Positions 18,704-27,207 of a stretch of 64,000 bases of DNA are shown here, one piece after another. The stretch's first letter is position 1, and every line of letters begins with the position of its first letter. Source of the stretch: Enterococcus quebecensis (lineage in GTDB: Bacteria > Bacillota > Bacilli > Lactobacillales > Enterococcaceae); contig NZ_MIKB01000013.1 of the NCBI RefSeq assembly GCF_001730365.1, forward strand, positions 62,001 to 126,000, written 5' to 3'. A program made the position numbers and the translations under genes. Under the pieces are notes generated by a model, which was not told the DNA's origin, searched no databases, and saw only the letters and a program-made list of their open reading frames with translations.

Positions 18704-21700
18704 TTATAGTTCCTCCGCCTCAAAAATCATCATATCTTCAGCAAAACAATTGTCATTGTCGTTTTTTTCTTTCAACTCTTCGATTTTACGAGAAACATTT
18801 TCCACCGTTTTTAATGTAAGAACATCTTGAATTGCTAATTGTATAGAGAAAAAATCTTCTATTAAATTGATGACTTCAATCGCTTTCAGCGAATTTCCTC
18901 CAAAACTAAAAAAGCTGTCATTCAAACTTATTTTTTCAATATTCAATGTTCTTTCAAATATTTCTTTAATCGTTTTCTGCGTTTCAGTTAACTGAACGTC
19001 TATATCTTCGTCTGTCAAAGATGTAGACAAACCGCCTAATTGCTGTAACAATTTTCTATCAACTTTTCCACTAGAATTTGTTGGGAACTCTTCTAGACAT
19101 AGATAAAAACTTGGAATCATGTAGTCTGGAAGGTACTCTGAGAGTTGCTCCACGATCTCGTTTTGCTTCAACTGAGCATCCGAAAGTATGTAAGCTGCGA
19201 GATATTCATTTCCCGTATCTATATTTACGGTTACAACTACATCTTTAACTTGAGTGATTTTCCGAATTCGATCTTCAATTTCTCTACACTCAATCCTAAA
19301 CCCTCTAAACTTCATCTGATCATCTATTCGACCTAAATATTCAATTTGACCGTCCTCATTCCATCTCCCAAAATCTCCAGTCCGATAAATCCTCTCCTCT
19401 AGCCTAAATGGATGTTTAATAAACGTATCGTTTGTTAGTTTTTGTTGATTTAAATACCCTCGTGCCAAACCAACTCCTGATAAACAAATCTCTCCAACCA
19501 AGCCGATGCCACACTCCTGATCCTGTTGCATAATTATCACTTGATTACCAGCCACAGGTCTTCCTATAGGTACTTTTTGCCCCTTCACATACTCAGCTAA
19601 ACTATAAGCTGTTGCACAAACTGTATTTTCTGTTGGTCCGTATAAATTAAAAACATCCTTTAGTTTCTCTCGTTTCAAATCATAAGTCTTCTCTGCCAGC
19701 TCTACTGGAAATGTTTCTCCTGCTAAATAAAGTTTCTTAAATGCAAATAAATCGTCTAAACAACAGTTCTTTGAGGAATAATCGAAAAGAACACTAAAAA
19801 GTGACGGAACTAATTGACAATGAGTATCTTTCATTTCACTAATCAATTGTTTTGGAGCAAGTCTTACTTCTTCTGAAAGTATTTTTAATGTACAGCCATT
19901 TAAAAGTGCTGAAAAAATCTCAGATACCGATCCGTCGAATATATAGTTAAAGTACTGCATCACTTGATCTCCTGGTTGATAATCACCTAGTACACTTTGC
20001 ATTTCAGCTAGATTTACCACTCCTTGATGCTCAACCAAAACACCTTTAGGATGTCCAGTTGTTCCAGAGGTATAAATGATATAAGCTAAGTCTGAACCCT
20101 GGCCTTGGTATTCATTTTTGACTTCGCAGTTTTTTTCAAGCTGATTTATATAAAGAACATTTTCACATTTTAACCTTTGTAAAACTTCAGAATCAGCTAA
20201 AGAACCTACTAAAAGTGTTTTGACAGAACTATCAGTCAGCATATACTCAAGTCTACTTGGTGAATGTCCCGAATCAAGTGGCAGGTAAGCTGCTCCTGAT
20301 TTCAATATTCCCAAAATACCGATAATCATCTCAAATGATTTATCGGTCATAAAGCCAACAATGTCTTCTTTTTTCACACCACTTTTTCTTAAATGTTCCC
20401 CCACTACTGAAGAACGTTTATCTAGTTCTAAATAAGTCATTTGTTCCGAGCCAAAGCGTAAAGCAATATCTTCTGGATATTTTTGAACAATAAAAGTGAA
20501 TTTCTCAATAATTGTTTGTTGCAGCTGTTTCAATTCTCGGTTTTCCGTATGTGATATTCTTGTTTCTGATTGAGCAAGTGCTACTTGAGTCAGTTCTTTT
20601 TCAGCTTCAGTAAGTAGTTCATTCAATAAAAAAAGATATTGTTGCGAATATCGCTGAACAGTTGATTCTTTAAAAAGTGAGACATTATATTCCCAAAAAA
20701 ACTCGAACCCTGAATCTAAATCTTCAATAGATAGAGTAAGATCAAATTTTGAAACCTGATTTTTGACATTTACTGGTATTAAATTAACTTCCCCGAGAGT
20801 AAATGTAGTTTTGTCATTGTTTTGTAGAACTAACATTACATCAAACAACGGATTTCTAGACGAATCTGTATTAAAAGAAAGATTACTGAGTAATTGTTCA
20901 AATGGGTATTCTTGATGAGAAAAACTTTCCAAACACAACTTATTTACATGATTTAAAAAATGTTTTACTGTCCATGTTCCCTCCATATTAACTTTTAACG
21001 CTAATGTGTTCACAAACATCCCCAACATATTACCTGTTTCCGGATGGCTTCGTCCCGATGTCGGAGTACCAATGACCAAATCATTTTGAAGTGAATGTCT
21101 TTGAAGTAATATATATAATGCAGCTAAAAAGAAAGAATATTCACTAATCCTATTTTTTCTGCAGAATAACTTTATACGTTTAGATTGTTCTTCGTCAATT
21201 CTATTTATCACTTCATCTCCTTTATAGGTCTTTGTTTGACCTCTGGAAAAATCTGTATACAATTCCAATATTGGAACACCAGATGAAAATTTTTCCAACC
21301 AGTACCCTTCATGTCTCTCCTCAGTCAGAGAATTTTTCCAGATTGTATAATGCCTATATTGAATTTTTGGTTTATCTACCGATGCTCCTTGATACATTTG
21401 GGATAACTCTTCAAAAAAAGGGGCAATAGACCCACCATCAAAAATAATGTGATGGAAATCAAAAAGAAGAAATTGCTCTTCTCTTCCTTCAAAAAATTGA
21501 ACTCTAAATAGTTCAGGTTTCGCAAGATCAAACGGATAAATAAATGAATACATTGCTTCTTGTAGAGTTTGCTGTTTCTTTTTTTGCTCTATCTTTATAT
21601 CCCATGGTTCTCCGATAAGTTGACAATATTCTCCATCTATCATAGTAAAAGATGTCCTCAATATTTCGTGATTCATTATCATTTTATTTAGTGCAATTTT

Positions 21701-21826
21701 TAGTTTTTCTATTGAAATAGCTTGATCTACTTTGAAAGCCATCGGAATGTTATAACTGATGTTCTCCCCTTGAGCTTGATCAAGAACAAACAATCTTTTT
21801 TGAACTTCTGACATTAAACATTTCAT
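18704..21826 (-). CDS. Nonribosomal peptide synthetase, module 1 (C-A-T)
   Basis: This 1040-aa single module contains C (residues 5-425, HHIIFDG at 125-131), A (440-930, YTSGTTGHPKG at 585-595, YRTGD near 814, A10 lysine 921 in SSGKVDRK) and T (SFFSFGGNSL, phosphopantetheine Ser979). About 40 acidic residues follow the T domain and may act as a docking tail. It is the first gene of the leftward NRPS operon, with a good ribosome binding site (AAGGAG at 21838-21843, 11 nt before ATG). It begins with a condensation domain although no upstream donor module is visible. That C could acylate the first residue with a fatty acid (lipoinitiation), or this protein may not act first in the assembly order. 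Its specificity code by eye is DGSQYALVCK, which I cannot assign. Confidence 0.96.
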   Translation of the reverse strand: MKCLMSEVQKRLFVLDQAQGENISYNIPMAFKVDQAISIEKLKIALNKMIMNHEILRTSFTMIDGEYCQLIGEPWDIKIEQKKKQQTLQEAMYSFIYPFDLAKPELFRVQFFEGREEQFLLFDFHHIIFDGGSIAPFFEELSQMYQGASVDKPKIQYRHYTIWKNSLTEERHEGYWLEKFSSGVPILELYTDFSRGQTKTYKGDEVINRIDEEQSKRIKLFCRKNRISEYSFFLAALYILLQRHSLQNDLVIGTPTSGRSHPETGNMLGMFVNTLALKVNMEGTWTVKHFLNHVNKLCLESFSHQEYPFEQLLSNLSFNTDSSRNPLFDVMLVLQNNDKTTFTLGEVNLIPVNVKNQVSKFDLTLSIEDLDSGFEFFWEYNVSLFKESTVQRYSQQYLFLLNELLTEAEKELTQVALAQSETRISHTENRELKQLQQTIIEKFTFIVQKYPEDIALRFGSEQMTYLELDKRSSVVGEHLRKSGVKKEDIVGFMTDKSFEMIIGILGILKSGAAYLPLDSGHSPSRLEYMLTDSSVKTLLVGSLADSEVLQRLKCENVLYINQLEKNCEVKNEYQGQGSDLAYIIYTSGTTGHPKGVLVEHQGVVNLAEMQSVLGDYQPGDQVMQYFNYIFDGSVSEIFSALLNGCTLKILSEEVRLAPKQLISEMKDTHCQLVPSLFSVLFDYSSKNCCLDDLFAFKKLYLAGETFPVELAEKTYDLKREKLKDVFNLYGPTENTVCATAYSLAEYVKGQKVPIGRPVAGNQVIIMQQDQECGIGLVGEICLSGVGLARGYLNQQKLTNDTFIKHPFRLEERIYRTGDFGRWNEDGQIEYLGRIDDQMKFRGFRIECREIEDRIRKITQVKDVVVTVNIDTGNEYLAAYILSDAQLKQNEIVEQLSEYLPDYMIPSFYLCLEEFPTNSSGKVDRKLLQQLGGLSTSLTDEDIDVQLTETQKTIKEIFERTLNIEKISLNDSFFSFGGNSLKAIEVINLIEDFFSIQLAIQDVLTLKTVENVSRKIEELKEKNDNDNCFAEDMMIFEAEEL

Positions 21827-22015
21827 TATTTTTTAATCTCCTTATATTTTAAAAATTTAATAGAAATAATTTTCTCCCCCCTACCTAAGTCATATATAAC
21901 TTAAGTGATTAGTTACATTTCGAATATCACAATTGAAAAAATAAAAAAACTTTGCATAAAATCAACTCAAACTAACTTTCAAAATGAGTGGGAATTGCAT
22001 ACAAAGTAAATTTTT

Positions 22016-22042
22016 AGTATAGAATTAAAACTAAAATAACAA
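22016..22042 (-). promoter_or_regulatory. Candidate promoter of the NRPS operon
   Basis: On the minus strand, TTGTTA (22037-22042) and TATACT (22016-22021) are separated by 15 nt. The -10 is good but the spacing is short and the -35 weak, so this is tentative. Confidence 0.3.
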
Positions 22043-22311
22043 CTATTTTTCCTTAAAAAAGTCGTACTGTATGTTACGAAATTTTCTCCAAATAAATCCC
22101 ACTTGTTATTAATGGAATATCCGTCATCAAATTCAGCTAACTGATAGTTATTATTTTACGCTGAATAAACCTCCAATTTAAAACTTAATACTATATAAGC
22201 AAAATACTAACCATTTAATTAAATACACGTTATCTGTTTTTTTAAACTGCAGATTATTTTGTCTCTAAAATGACAGTTTTTGACCTTTAAATATCAATCT
22301 CCCATTATTTG

Positions 22312-22339
22312 TTGACTTTTATATATATTGTGTTAAAAA
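22312..22339 (+). promoter_or_regulatory. Candidate promoter of the transporter operon
   Basis: TTGACT at 22312-22317 is followed after 16 nt by TAAAAA (22334-22339), which is preceded by an extended -10 TGT. It lies about 115 nt upstream of the ABC ATPase start. Confidence 0.45.
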
Positions 22340-22455
22340 TATTGTTATACCTAGGCGGATTTTGTTTACTCATGTTGAGAACCAAATGTAATATATCTTA
22401 AATTCAAGCTTTTGATTTCAGAAAAAATCTAAACTAATTAAGAATAGGAGAAAAT

Positions 22456-23184
22456 ATGACGAATATCTTGAAAGTATCAAATATTATTAAAACTTTCAAT
22501 CAGAAAGAAACAATCAAAAAAGTATCATTTTCTGTTGAAAAAGGAACAATTTACGGACTACTAGGTCCAAATGGAGCAGGAAAGACTACATTATTTAAGT
22601 TAATCACTGGTTTACAACAGTTAACAAATGGAAAAATTGAATTATTCAATAGGAATACAGCTACACATAAAAATACTCTTTTAAAGAACATAGGAAGTAT
22701 CATCGAAGTTCCTATCTTCATTGAACACTTATCTGCTCAGCAAAATTTGGCTATCCATCTACAATATATGAACTGCAAAGAAGGAAATATTACAGAGGTA
22801 TTGGAAACTGTTGGATTAGATGCTGAAAACACCCAACCTGTTTCAAACTATTCCTTAGGTATGCGCCAACGTTTAGCAATTGCCAGATCCATAGTTCATA
22901 AACCAGAATTGCTTATTTTGGACGAACCGATTAATGGGCTTGATCCTATGGGAATTCTTGAAATGAGAGAGCTTTTTTTACGCTTAGTAAAAGAAGAAAA
23001 TATGACATTGATTATTTCAAGTCACATTTTAAGTGAAATTGAGCTTATAGCAGATACTATTGGATTTATAGTTAATGGAGAATTAAAGGTTGAACTCCCG
23101 ATGGAAGAAATTCAGAAACATCATCCTGACGGTTTGGAAGAATTGTATATGGAAATTGTTTCAGGAGGGAAAAATTATGCTTGA
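22456..23184 (+). CDS. ABC transporter ATP-binding protein, BcrA/LanF-like
   Basis: This 242-aa soluble ATPase is expected to pair with the adjacent permease at the cytoplasmic membrane. It shows a Walker A (GPNGAGKTT near residues 38-46), a YSLGMRQRLAIA signature of the type seen in bacitracin BcrA and lantibiotic LanF transporters, a Walker B (LLILDEP) with NGLDPMG, and a switch histidine in SSHIL. AGGAG sits 5 nt before the ATG. Transporters of this family often confer self-protection against peptide antibiotics. Its position diverging from the NRPS genes fits immunity or export of their product, but that role is inferred. Its 3' end overlaps the permease gene by 8 nt. Confidence 0.93.
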   Translation: MTNILKVSNIIKTFNQKETIKKVSFSVEKGTIYGLLGPNGAGKTTLFKLITGLQQLTNGKIELFNRNTATHKNTLLKNIGSIIEVPIFIEHLSAQQNLAIHLQYMNCKEGNITEVLETVGLDAENTQPVSNYSLGMRQRLAIARSIVHKPELLILDEPINGLDPMGILEMRELFLRLVKEENMTLIISSHILSEIELIADTIGFIVNGELKVELPMEEIQKHHPDGLEELYMEIVSGGKNYA

Positions 23185-23881
23185 TTTAATGAAATTAGAA
23201 ATTAAAAAAACTAATATAAAAACATATCTACTATCTAGCATCACACTTACTGTTTGTCTGCTTGCTCTGATCACGCTTTTAGGTTTTGTCTCTTATAACG
23301 AGCAAGATATTGAAATGCAGAATTTCACTTTTTTTTCCTATTTAGTTCCATTAGGATCGGCGATCATTTTACTCGCTTTCGGTGTTCTTAGTTCCGTTAT
23401 GTACTCTAAAGTAGTCATCGAGGCATACCAAGAAAAGCAAGCAGCTTTATTCTTTTTATATCCAGTAAGCAGAAAAAAAATGTTAGTTGCTAAACTAGCA
23501 AGTGTTTTTATTTTTATTTTTGTTACCTATATGTTAAGCTCTTTAATTGTTTTTATTGGTTTAAGTCTTATTAACAGTATGTTTACATTTATGTCAGATC
23601 GCTTTTCATGGTATTATCTTTTACCAAATATTTTGCAACTTGCTGCATTTTCAGGCAGTATCGGTATCATTTCAGCTAGTATAGGTTTTAATAAAAAAAG
23701 TATTCCAACAACTATCCTATCAGCTGTCATTATGGGCTCTATATTCTGTAATATCATTTTCAACCTGACAGACGGAAAACAACTGACAATGCTTTTCAAC
23801 ACTTTTCTAGTTATTGTTCTAGTTGGAGCCAGTATCTCATCATTATACCTAGCAAATAAAGTAGAAAAAATGGAGGTGTAA
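23177..23881 (+). CDS. ABC-2 type permease partner
   Basis: This 234-aa integral membrane protein (MLDLMKLEIKKTNIKTYL...) has about six hydrophobic segments, as is usual for BcrB/LanE/LanG-type permeases. I chose the ATG at 23177 because a GGAGGG ribosome binding site lies 7-8 nt upstream. An in-frame ATG 87 nt earlier is inside the ATPase gene and would add a non-hydrophobic extension. The 8-nt overlap with the ATPase gene suggests coupled translation and equal dosage. It lacks motifs that would fix the substrate. Export of, or immunity to, the NRPS peptide is inferred from position. Confidence 0.9.
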   Translation: MLDLMKLEIKKTNIKTYLLSSITLTVCLLALITLLGFVSYNEQDIEMQNFTFFSYLVPLGSAIILLAFGVLSSVMYSKVVIEAYQEKQAALFFLYPVSRKKMLVAKLASVFIFIFVTYMLSSLIVFIGLSLINSMFTFMSDRFSWYYLLPNILQLAAFSGSIGIISASIGFNKKSIPTTILSAVIMGSIFCNIIFNLTDGKQLTMLFNTFLVIVLVGASISSLYLANKVEKMEV

Positions 23882-23885
23882 ATAA

Positions 23886-24116
23886 ATGGAGAAATTTGTT
23901 GATCGTACTTTAGAGAAAATTTTTGAAGGGCATAATACAAGCTTATTTGGTAGTCAAATCTCAGTGCTACTCATCATTAATATTATATTCAGTGCAGCAT
24001 TGATAGCAGTTGGTTTGTTATTAAAAAAATATCCAGAAAAAAAATTCTGGAGCAATTCCTTGCTTATTATTGGAGGTTTGATTATCGTTTTTAACATACT
24101 TAGGATGTCACTCTAA
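23886..24116 (+). CDS. Small two-span membrane protein in the transporter operon
   Basis: This 76-aa protein has a charged N-terminus (MEKFVDRTLEKIFEGHN), two hydrophobic helices (about residues 24-45 and 57-73) and a short basic loop (KKYPEKKFW) between them. A GGAGGT site ends 8 nt before the ATG, and the gene starts 4 nt after the permease stop, so it is surely co-transcribed. I recognise no family. It may be an accessory subunit of the transporter or a separate immunity protein; nothing in the sequence decides between these. Confidence 0.75.
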   Translation: MEKFVDRTLEKIFEGHNTSLFGSQISVLLIINIIFSAALIAVGLLLKKYPEKKFWSNSLLIIGGLIIVFNILRMSL

Positions 24117-24241
24117 TAGTCATCCTTTAAAGAGTACAAGGCTCCATAAGTACTAGTCAAAATATTACGACAAAGTTTTATTCCTTCATCTATTCTTCGA
24201 TGAAAGATATTTATTTAGATATTGAAGAGCATTATGAAATA

Positions 24242-24280
24242 AGCGTACTCATTTTTGACTAGTTTAAAAATGAGTACGCT
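24242..24280. terminator. 15-bp perfect stem-loop after the ABC/small membrane protein operon
   Basis: The arms 24242-24256 (AGCGTACTCATTTTT) and 24266-24280 are exact inverted repeats around a 9-nt loop. The T-run lies inside the stem rather than after it, so termination efficiency is uncertain. Confidence 0.55.
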
Positions 24281-24286
24281 GCACGG

Positions 24287-24316
24287 AATAACCATTTTTC
24301 AAAGTTGGTTATTTTT
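24287..24316 (+). terminator. Rho-independent terminator
   Basis: AATAACCA (24287-24294) pairs with TGGTTATT (24306-24313) and is followed by further T residues. It probably ends the 22456-24116 operon. Confidence 0.55.
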
Positions 24317-24461
24317 AACCTGATAGAATACAACTTTCAGCGGCAAAATTATTTATGTAAACAAAAATTAACGTGCTTTTGATTGCAGTTAATTGTCCTT
24401 GAATACTATTATTCAATGGCGTTATGACTCTTTTTCATAGCGAAAGGAATGTTTTATAATT

Positions 24462-26168
24462 ATGAAAAGATATCTTTTACAAAATCCAATTATATCGAGT
24501 ATCACCATTTTATTAGTTGTTCTGAGTTCCCTTGCAACAGTTTATGTCGCTATATTATTACAACAAGTTATTGATCTTGCAACTAAAAATGACTTTTCGG
24601 AATTCACTAAAGTTATTACAACAACCATTATTTATTTTATTCTATTAGGTATTTTAAAATATACCAGTTCATTATTTTCAAAAAAGTTGATTCGCCAGAT
24701 TACTCAGAACATGAGAAAAGATGCTTTTTTTGGTATTATGAATAAATCCATCAGCAAATTTACGGAAGTAAACTCTGGGGATTATCTATCATTACTAAGT
24801 AACGATATCAAATTAATTGAAGAAAATTACTTAAACCCCATGTTACTAATCCTATCAAATATTGCAGCATTTATTGGTACGCTTGTTTTGATCTTGTTCT
24901 ACAGCCCATTAATTGCTGTTTATCTTTTTATAGCTTTACTTCTCATGTTTGTCGTGCCTGGCCTTATTGGTAAGTCTTTACAAAGAAAACAAAACAATTT
25001 GATCAAACAATATGCTTCCTTTACAAAGAAAATTAAAGATTATTTTTCTGGTTTCGAAGTAATCAATTCCTACAATATGAAAGATTATATCAAAGAGAGT
25101 TTCCAAAAAGAAAATACTAAGTTAGCCACTAGCAAATATGATGCTGATCGCTTCATTGCTTTAAATGAAAGTATCTCTGATATTCTTGCAACAGTTTCGA
25201 TGTTGTCTGTCATTTTTATTGCAGCATACCTTGTTCTCATTGGTAATATTACCGTTGGAACTTTAGTTGCACTGATACAATTAAGTAGCTTTTTTGTAAA
25301 TCCAGTTATGATTATCATGCAAAATTTCCCGAAAATTTCTGGAACAAAAACAATTTTAGACAGGCTAAAAGAACACGCCAAAGAGTCACAGTTGCCTATT
25401 AACGAATCATTTGATAAAAATATATCTTTCAATAATGAACTCTTAGTCAACAATCTTTCTTTCTCTTATAAACCAGAAAAAAATGTTTTGAACAATATTT
25501 CTTTATCCTTTAAAAAAGGAAAAAAATATGCGATTGTTGGCCCAAGTGGCTGTGGTAAATCTACACTCATCAAGATCATTTCAGGTAGCTATTCTGATTA
25601 TTCTGGAGATATTTTTTATGATGATCTAAATTTAAAAATGATTGAAAATTCTTGTTTGAATAATATTGTATCTGTACTCCATCAAAACGTTTACCTATTT
25701 GATGCTTCTTTCTATTTCAACATCTGCCTCCACAATAACTATAGTTACGAAAGCTTTAATTCTTCCTTATATTTCAGCGGCTTAGAGGAATTTATACAGG
25801 AAAACACCATCGATACTACTGACTATCATTTTCCTGTAGGTGAAAATGGCACAAATCTATCCGGAGGACAAAAACAACGAATAGCATTTGCTCGATCTGT
25901 TATTAGAGAACCTCAAATTCTGATCTTAGATGAAGGCACCTCTTCGTTGGATATTAAAACTTCCAGAGATATTGAAACAAAGCTGTTAAGCTTAAGGGGA
26001 ACTACTGTTATTTCAATTACTCATAAAATAAATGAAGAAGTTTTAAATAAATACGATGAAGTGATTTATATTGAAAATGGTAAAGTGATTGAACAAGGGT
26101 CTTTCGACAATCTAATAACTAAAAGTGGATTGTTTTCTAAATTTTATAACTCTCAGTATGCAACATAA
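24462..26168 (+). CDS. ABC exporter, fused membrane and ATPase domains
   Basis: This 568-aa half-transporter has an N-terminal six-helix exporter domain (residues about 1-300) followed by a nucleotide-binding domain. The ATPase part shows a Walker A (GPSGCGKST), a Q-loop (VLHQNVYLFD), the signature LSGGQKQR, a Walker B (ILILDEGTSSLD) and a switch histidine (ITHK). It should work as a homodimer exporting a peptide or lipid-like substrate across the cytoplasmic membrane. There is no N-terminal C39 peptidase domain, so it is not a leader-cleaving bacteriocin exporter. It lies 45 nt upstream of the thioesterase gene, and its place in the NRPS locus suggests export of the finished peptide. AAAGGA lies 13 nt before the ATG, a rather long spacing. 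Confidence 0.93.
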   Translation: MKRYLLQNPIISSITILLVVLSSLATVYVAILLQQVIDLATKNDFSEFTKVITTTIIYFILLGILKYTSSLFSKKLIRQITQNMRKDAFFGIMNKSISKFTEVNSGDYLSLLSNDIKLIEENYLNPMLLILSNIAAFIGTLVLILFYSPLIAVYLFIALLLMFVVPGLIGKSLQRKQNNLIKQYASFTKKIKDYFSGFEVINSYNMKDYIKESFQKENTKLATSKYDADRFIALNESISDILATVSMLSVIFIAAYLVLIGNITVGTLVALIQLSSFFVNPVMIIMQNFPKISGTKTILDRLKEHAKESQLPINESFDKNISFNNELLVNNLSFSYKPEKNVLNNISLSFKKGKKYAIVGPSGCGKSTLIKIISGSYSDYSGDIFYDDLNLKMIENSCLNNIVSVLHQNVYLFDASFYFNICLHNNYSYESFNSSLYFSGLEEFIQENTIDTTDYHFPVGENGTNLSGGQKQRIAFARSVIREPQILILDEGTSSLDIKTSRDIETKLLSLRGTTVISITHKINEEVLNKYDEVIYIENGKVIEQGSFDNLITKSGLFSKFYNSQYAT

Positions 26169-26213
26169 TTACCATAATTTTTCTTATTAACATATTAAAA
26201 AGGAGTTCTTACA

Positions 26214-26906
26214 ATGAAACTATTTTGTCTGCCTTACGCAGGTGGAAGTAGTTCAACTTACTTTCAGTGGAAAGATTATTTTTCTGAAAAGTTGGAAATT
26301 GTTTCTATCGAACTGCCTGGTCGAGGTACCAGATTGGATGAACCATTGATTACTAATTTTTCTCAACTGGTTGAAGAGATTCTCCAATCAATAATTGAAA
26401 ACATTGATATAAATGAAGAGTTTCAATTATTCGGACATAGCCTTGGAGGTCTACTAGCCTATTCCGTTTCAAACAGAATAGAAAAGCTCCCGCACGGCAA
26501 ACTAAATCGGCTTTACCTATCTGCCACTCGCACGCCAGACAGCTTTAGACAAGAGAAAAATAGTGATTCACAATCAAGTGGTGAACTGCTCAAACATTTA
26601 TCAAATCTTGGTGGAATCCCTCACGAACTTACAAAAAATCAAGAATTTTTAGATTACTTTCTACCAATCATTCAAGCAGATTTCTCAGTTATTCAAAGTT
26701 ATTCCCTCTACGAAGAGCACGGTAAACCTGCTGTACCAACAGTTATACTTAATGGTAATGATGATGAAACAGTGACTAAGTTTGAAAATAATTGGGCTAA
26801 TTATCTGCAAAAGATTGTAGAGATTAAACGCTTCAAGGGGAATCACTTCTTTATCAATAAGTATCCCGATCAAGTATGTAGATTCATTCATAATCAAATA
26901 CAGTAA
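26214..26906 (+). CDS. Type II thioesterase (NRPS editing, GrsT/SrfAD-like)
   Basis: This 230-aa alpha/beta hydrolase begins MKLFCLPYAGGSS, the usual start of stand-alone NRPS thioesterases. It has the nucleophile motif GHSLGG (near residue 83), an acidic residue in GNDDETV and a late histidine in GNHFF, giving a complete Ser-Asp-His set. Such enzymes remove misprimed acyl groups or wrong amino acids from carrier domains in the cytoplasm. A clear AAGGAG site precedes the ATG. No integrated thioesterase is visible in the window, so this enzyme is unlikely to be the only release activity, but the locus continues to the left. Confidence 0.95.
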   Translation: MKLFCLPYAGGSSSTYFQWKDYFSEKLEIVSIELPGRGTRLDEPLITNFSQLVEEILQSIIENIDINEEFQLFGHSLGGLLAYSVSNRIEKLPHGKLNRLYLSATRTPDSFRQEKNSDSQSSGELLKHLSNLGGIPHELTKNQEFLDYFLPIIQADFSVIQSYSLYEEHGKPAVPTVILNGNDDETVTKFENNWANYLQKIVEIKRFKGNHFFINKYPDQVCRFIHNQIQ

Positions 26907-27207
26907 AAAAATTGGGCTTTATAAACCACTATGAACACTAATCCCTCACCAAACCAAAAGGGTAAACAGTAGTTTAAATGATTGTTTAGATAACAGACTT
27001 CAAAGCCACCTATGTAAACTTCTATTAACTCAAAATTCATACTTGGTATTTCGGGTAACTTTTTTTACATTTCTTGAAGTCTGTTATCGATATTAGATTT
27101 AAAAATAACATTACTTTCATTTCTTGCTATAACAAAAACACACTAAGAATTAGTGTGTTTTTGTTATAGCATTTATCGAATACTTTGGGCTCTCAAAGCT
27201 TAATCAG
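26907..27207. other. Convergent gap with nested inverted repeats
   Basis: This gap lies between the + strand thioesterase gene and the - strand phosphopantetheinyl transferase gene. It contains a perfect 15-bp inverted repeat (26989-27003 and 27074-27088) enclosing 70 bp, and the long terminator at 27126-27170. No coding sequence is seen. Confidence 0.7.
27126..27170. terminator. Bidirectional terminator, perfect 21-bp stem
   Basis: The arms 27126-27146 and 27150-27170 are exact complements around a GAA loop, with A and T runs within the stem. It lies between convergent genes and should stop transcription from both sides. Confidence 0.85.

Larger units (their letters stand above)
21827..22455. 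other. Divergent control region between NRPS operon and transporter operon
   Basis: This 629-bp AT-rich spacer separates the leftward NRPS genes from the rightward transporter genes and contains no credible coding sequence. It holds the ribosome binding sites of both first genes and a candidate promoter in each direction (listed separately). If those promoters are right, the NRPS mRNA has a leader of roughly 185 nt and the transporter mRNA one of roughly 110 nt. No regulator gene is adjacent within the window. Confidence 0.8.
24117..24461 (+). other. Non-coding gap with two stem-loops between the two transporters
   Basis: This 345-bp gap carries two stem-loops (listed separately) and no credible gene. 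An 11-bp segment (ACTAGTCAAAA, 24152-24162) is the exact complement of 24253-24263, which lies in the loop and inner arm of the first stem-loop, so alternative pairing is possible. Confidence 0.6.

Noticed and set aside
21827-22455. Riboswitch or T-box in the long NRPS leader
   Set aside because: I found no specifier hairpin, T-box sequence or conserved aptamer motif; the region is simply AT-rich.
23614-23940. Minus-strand frame of 108 codons across the permease gene
   Set aside because: Antisense to a clear ABC permease and without a start signal.
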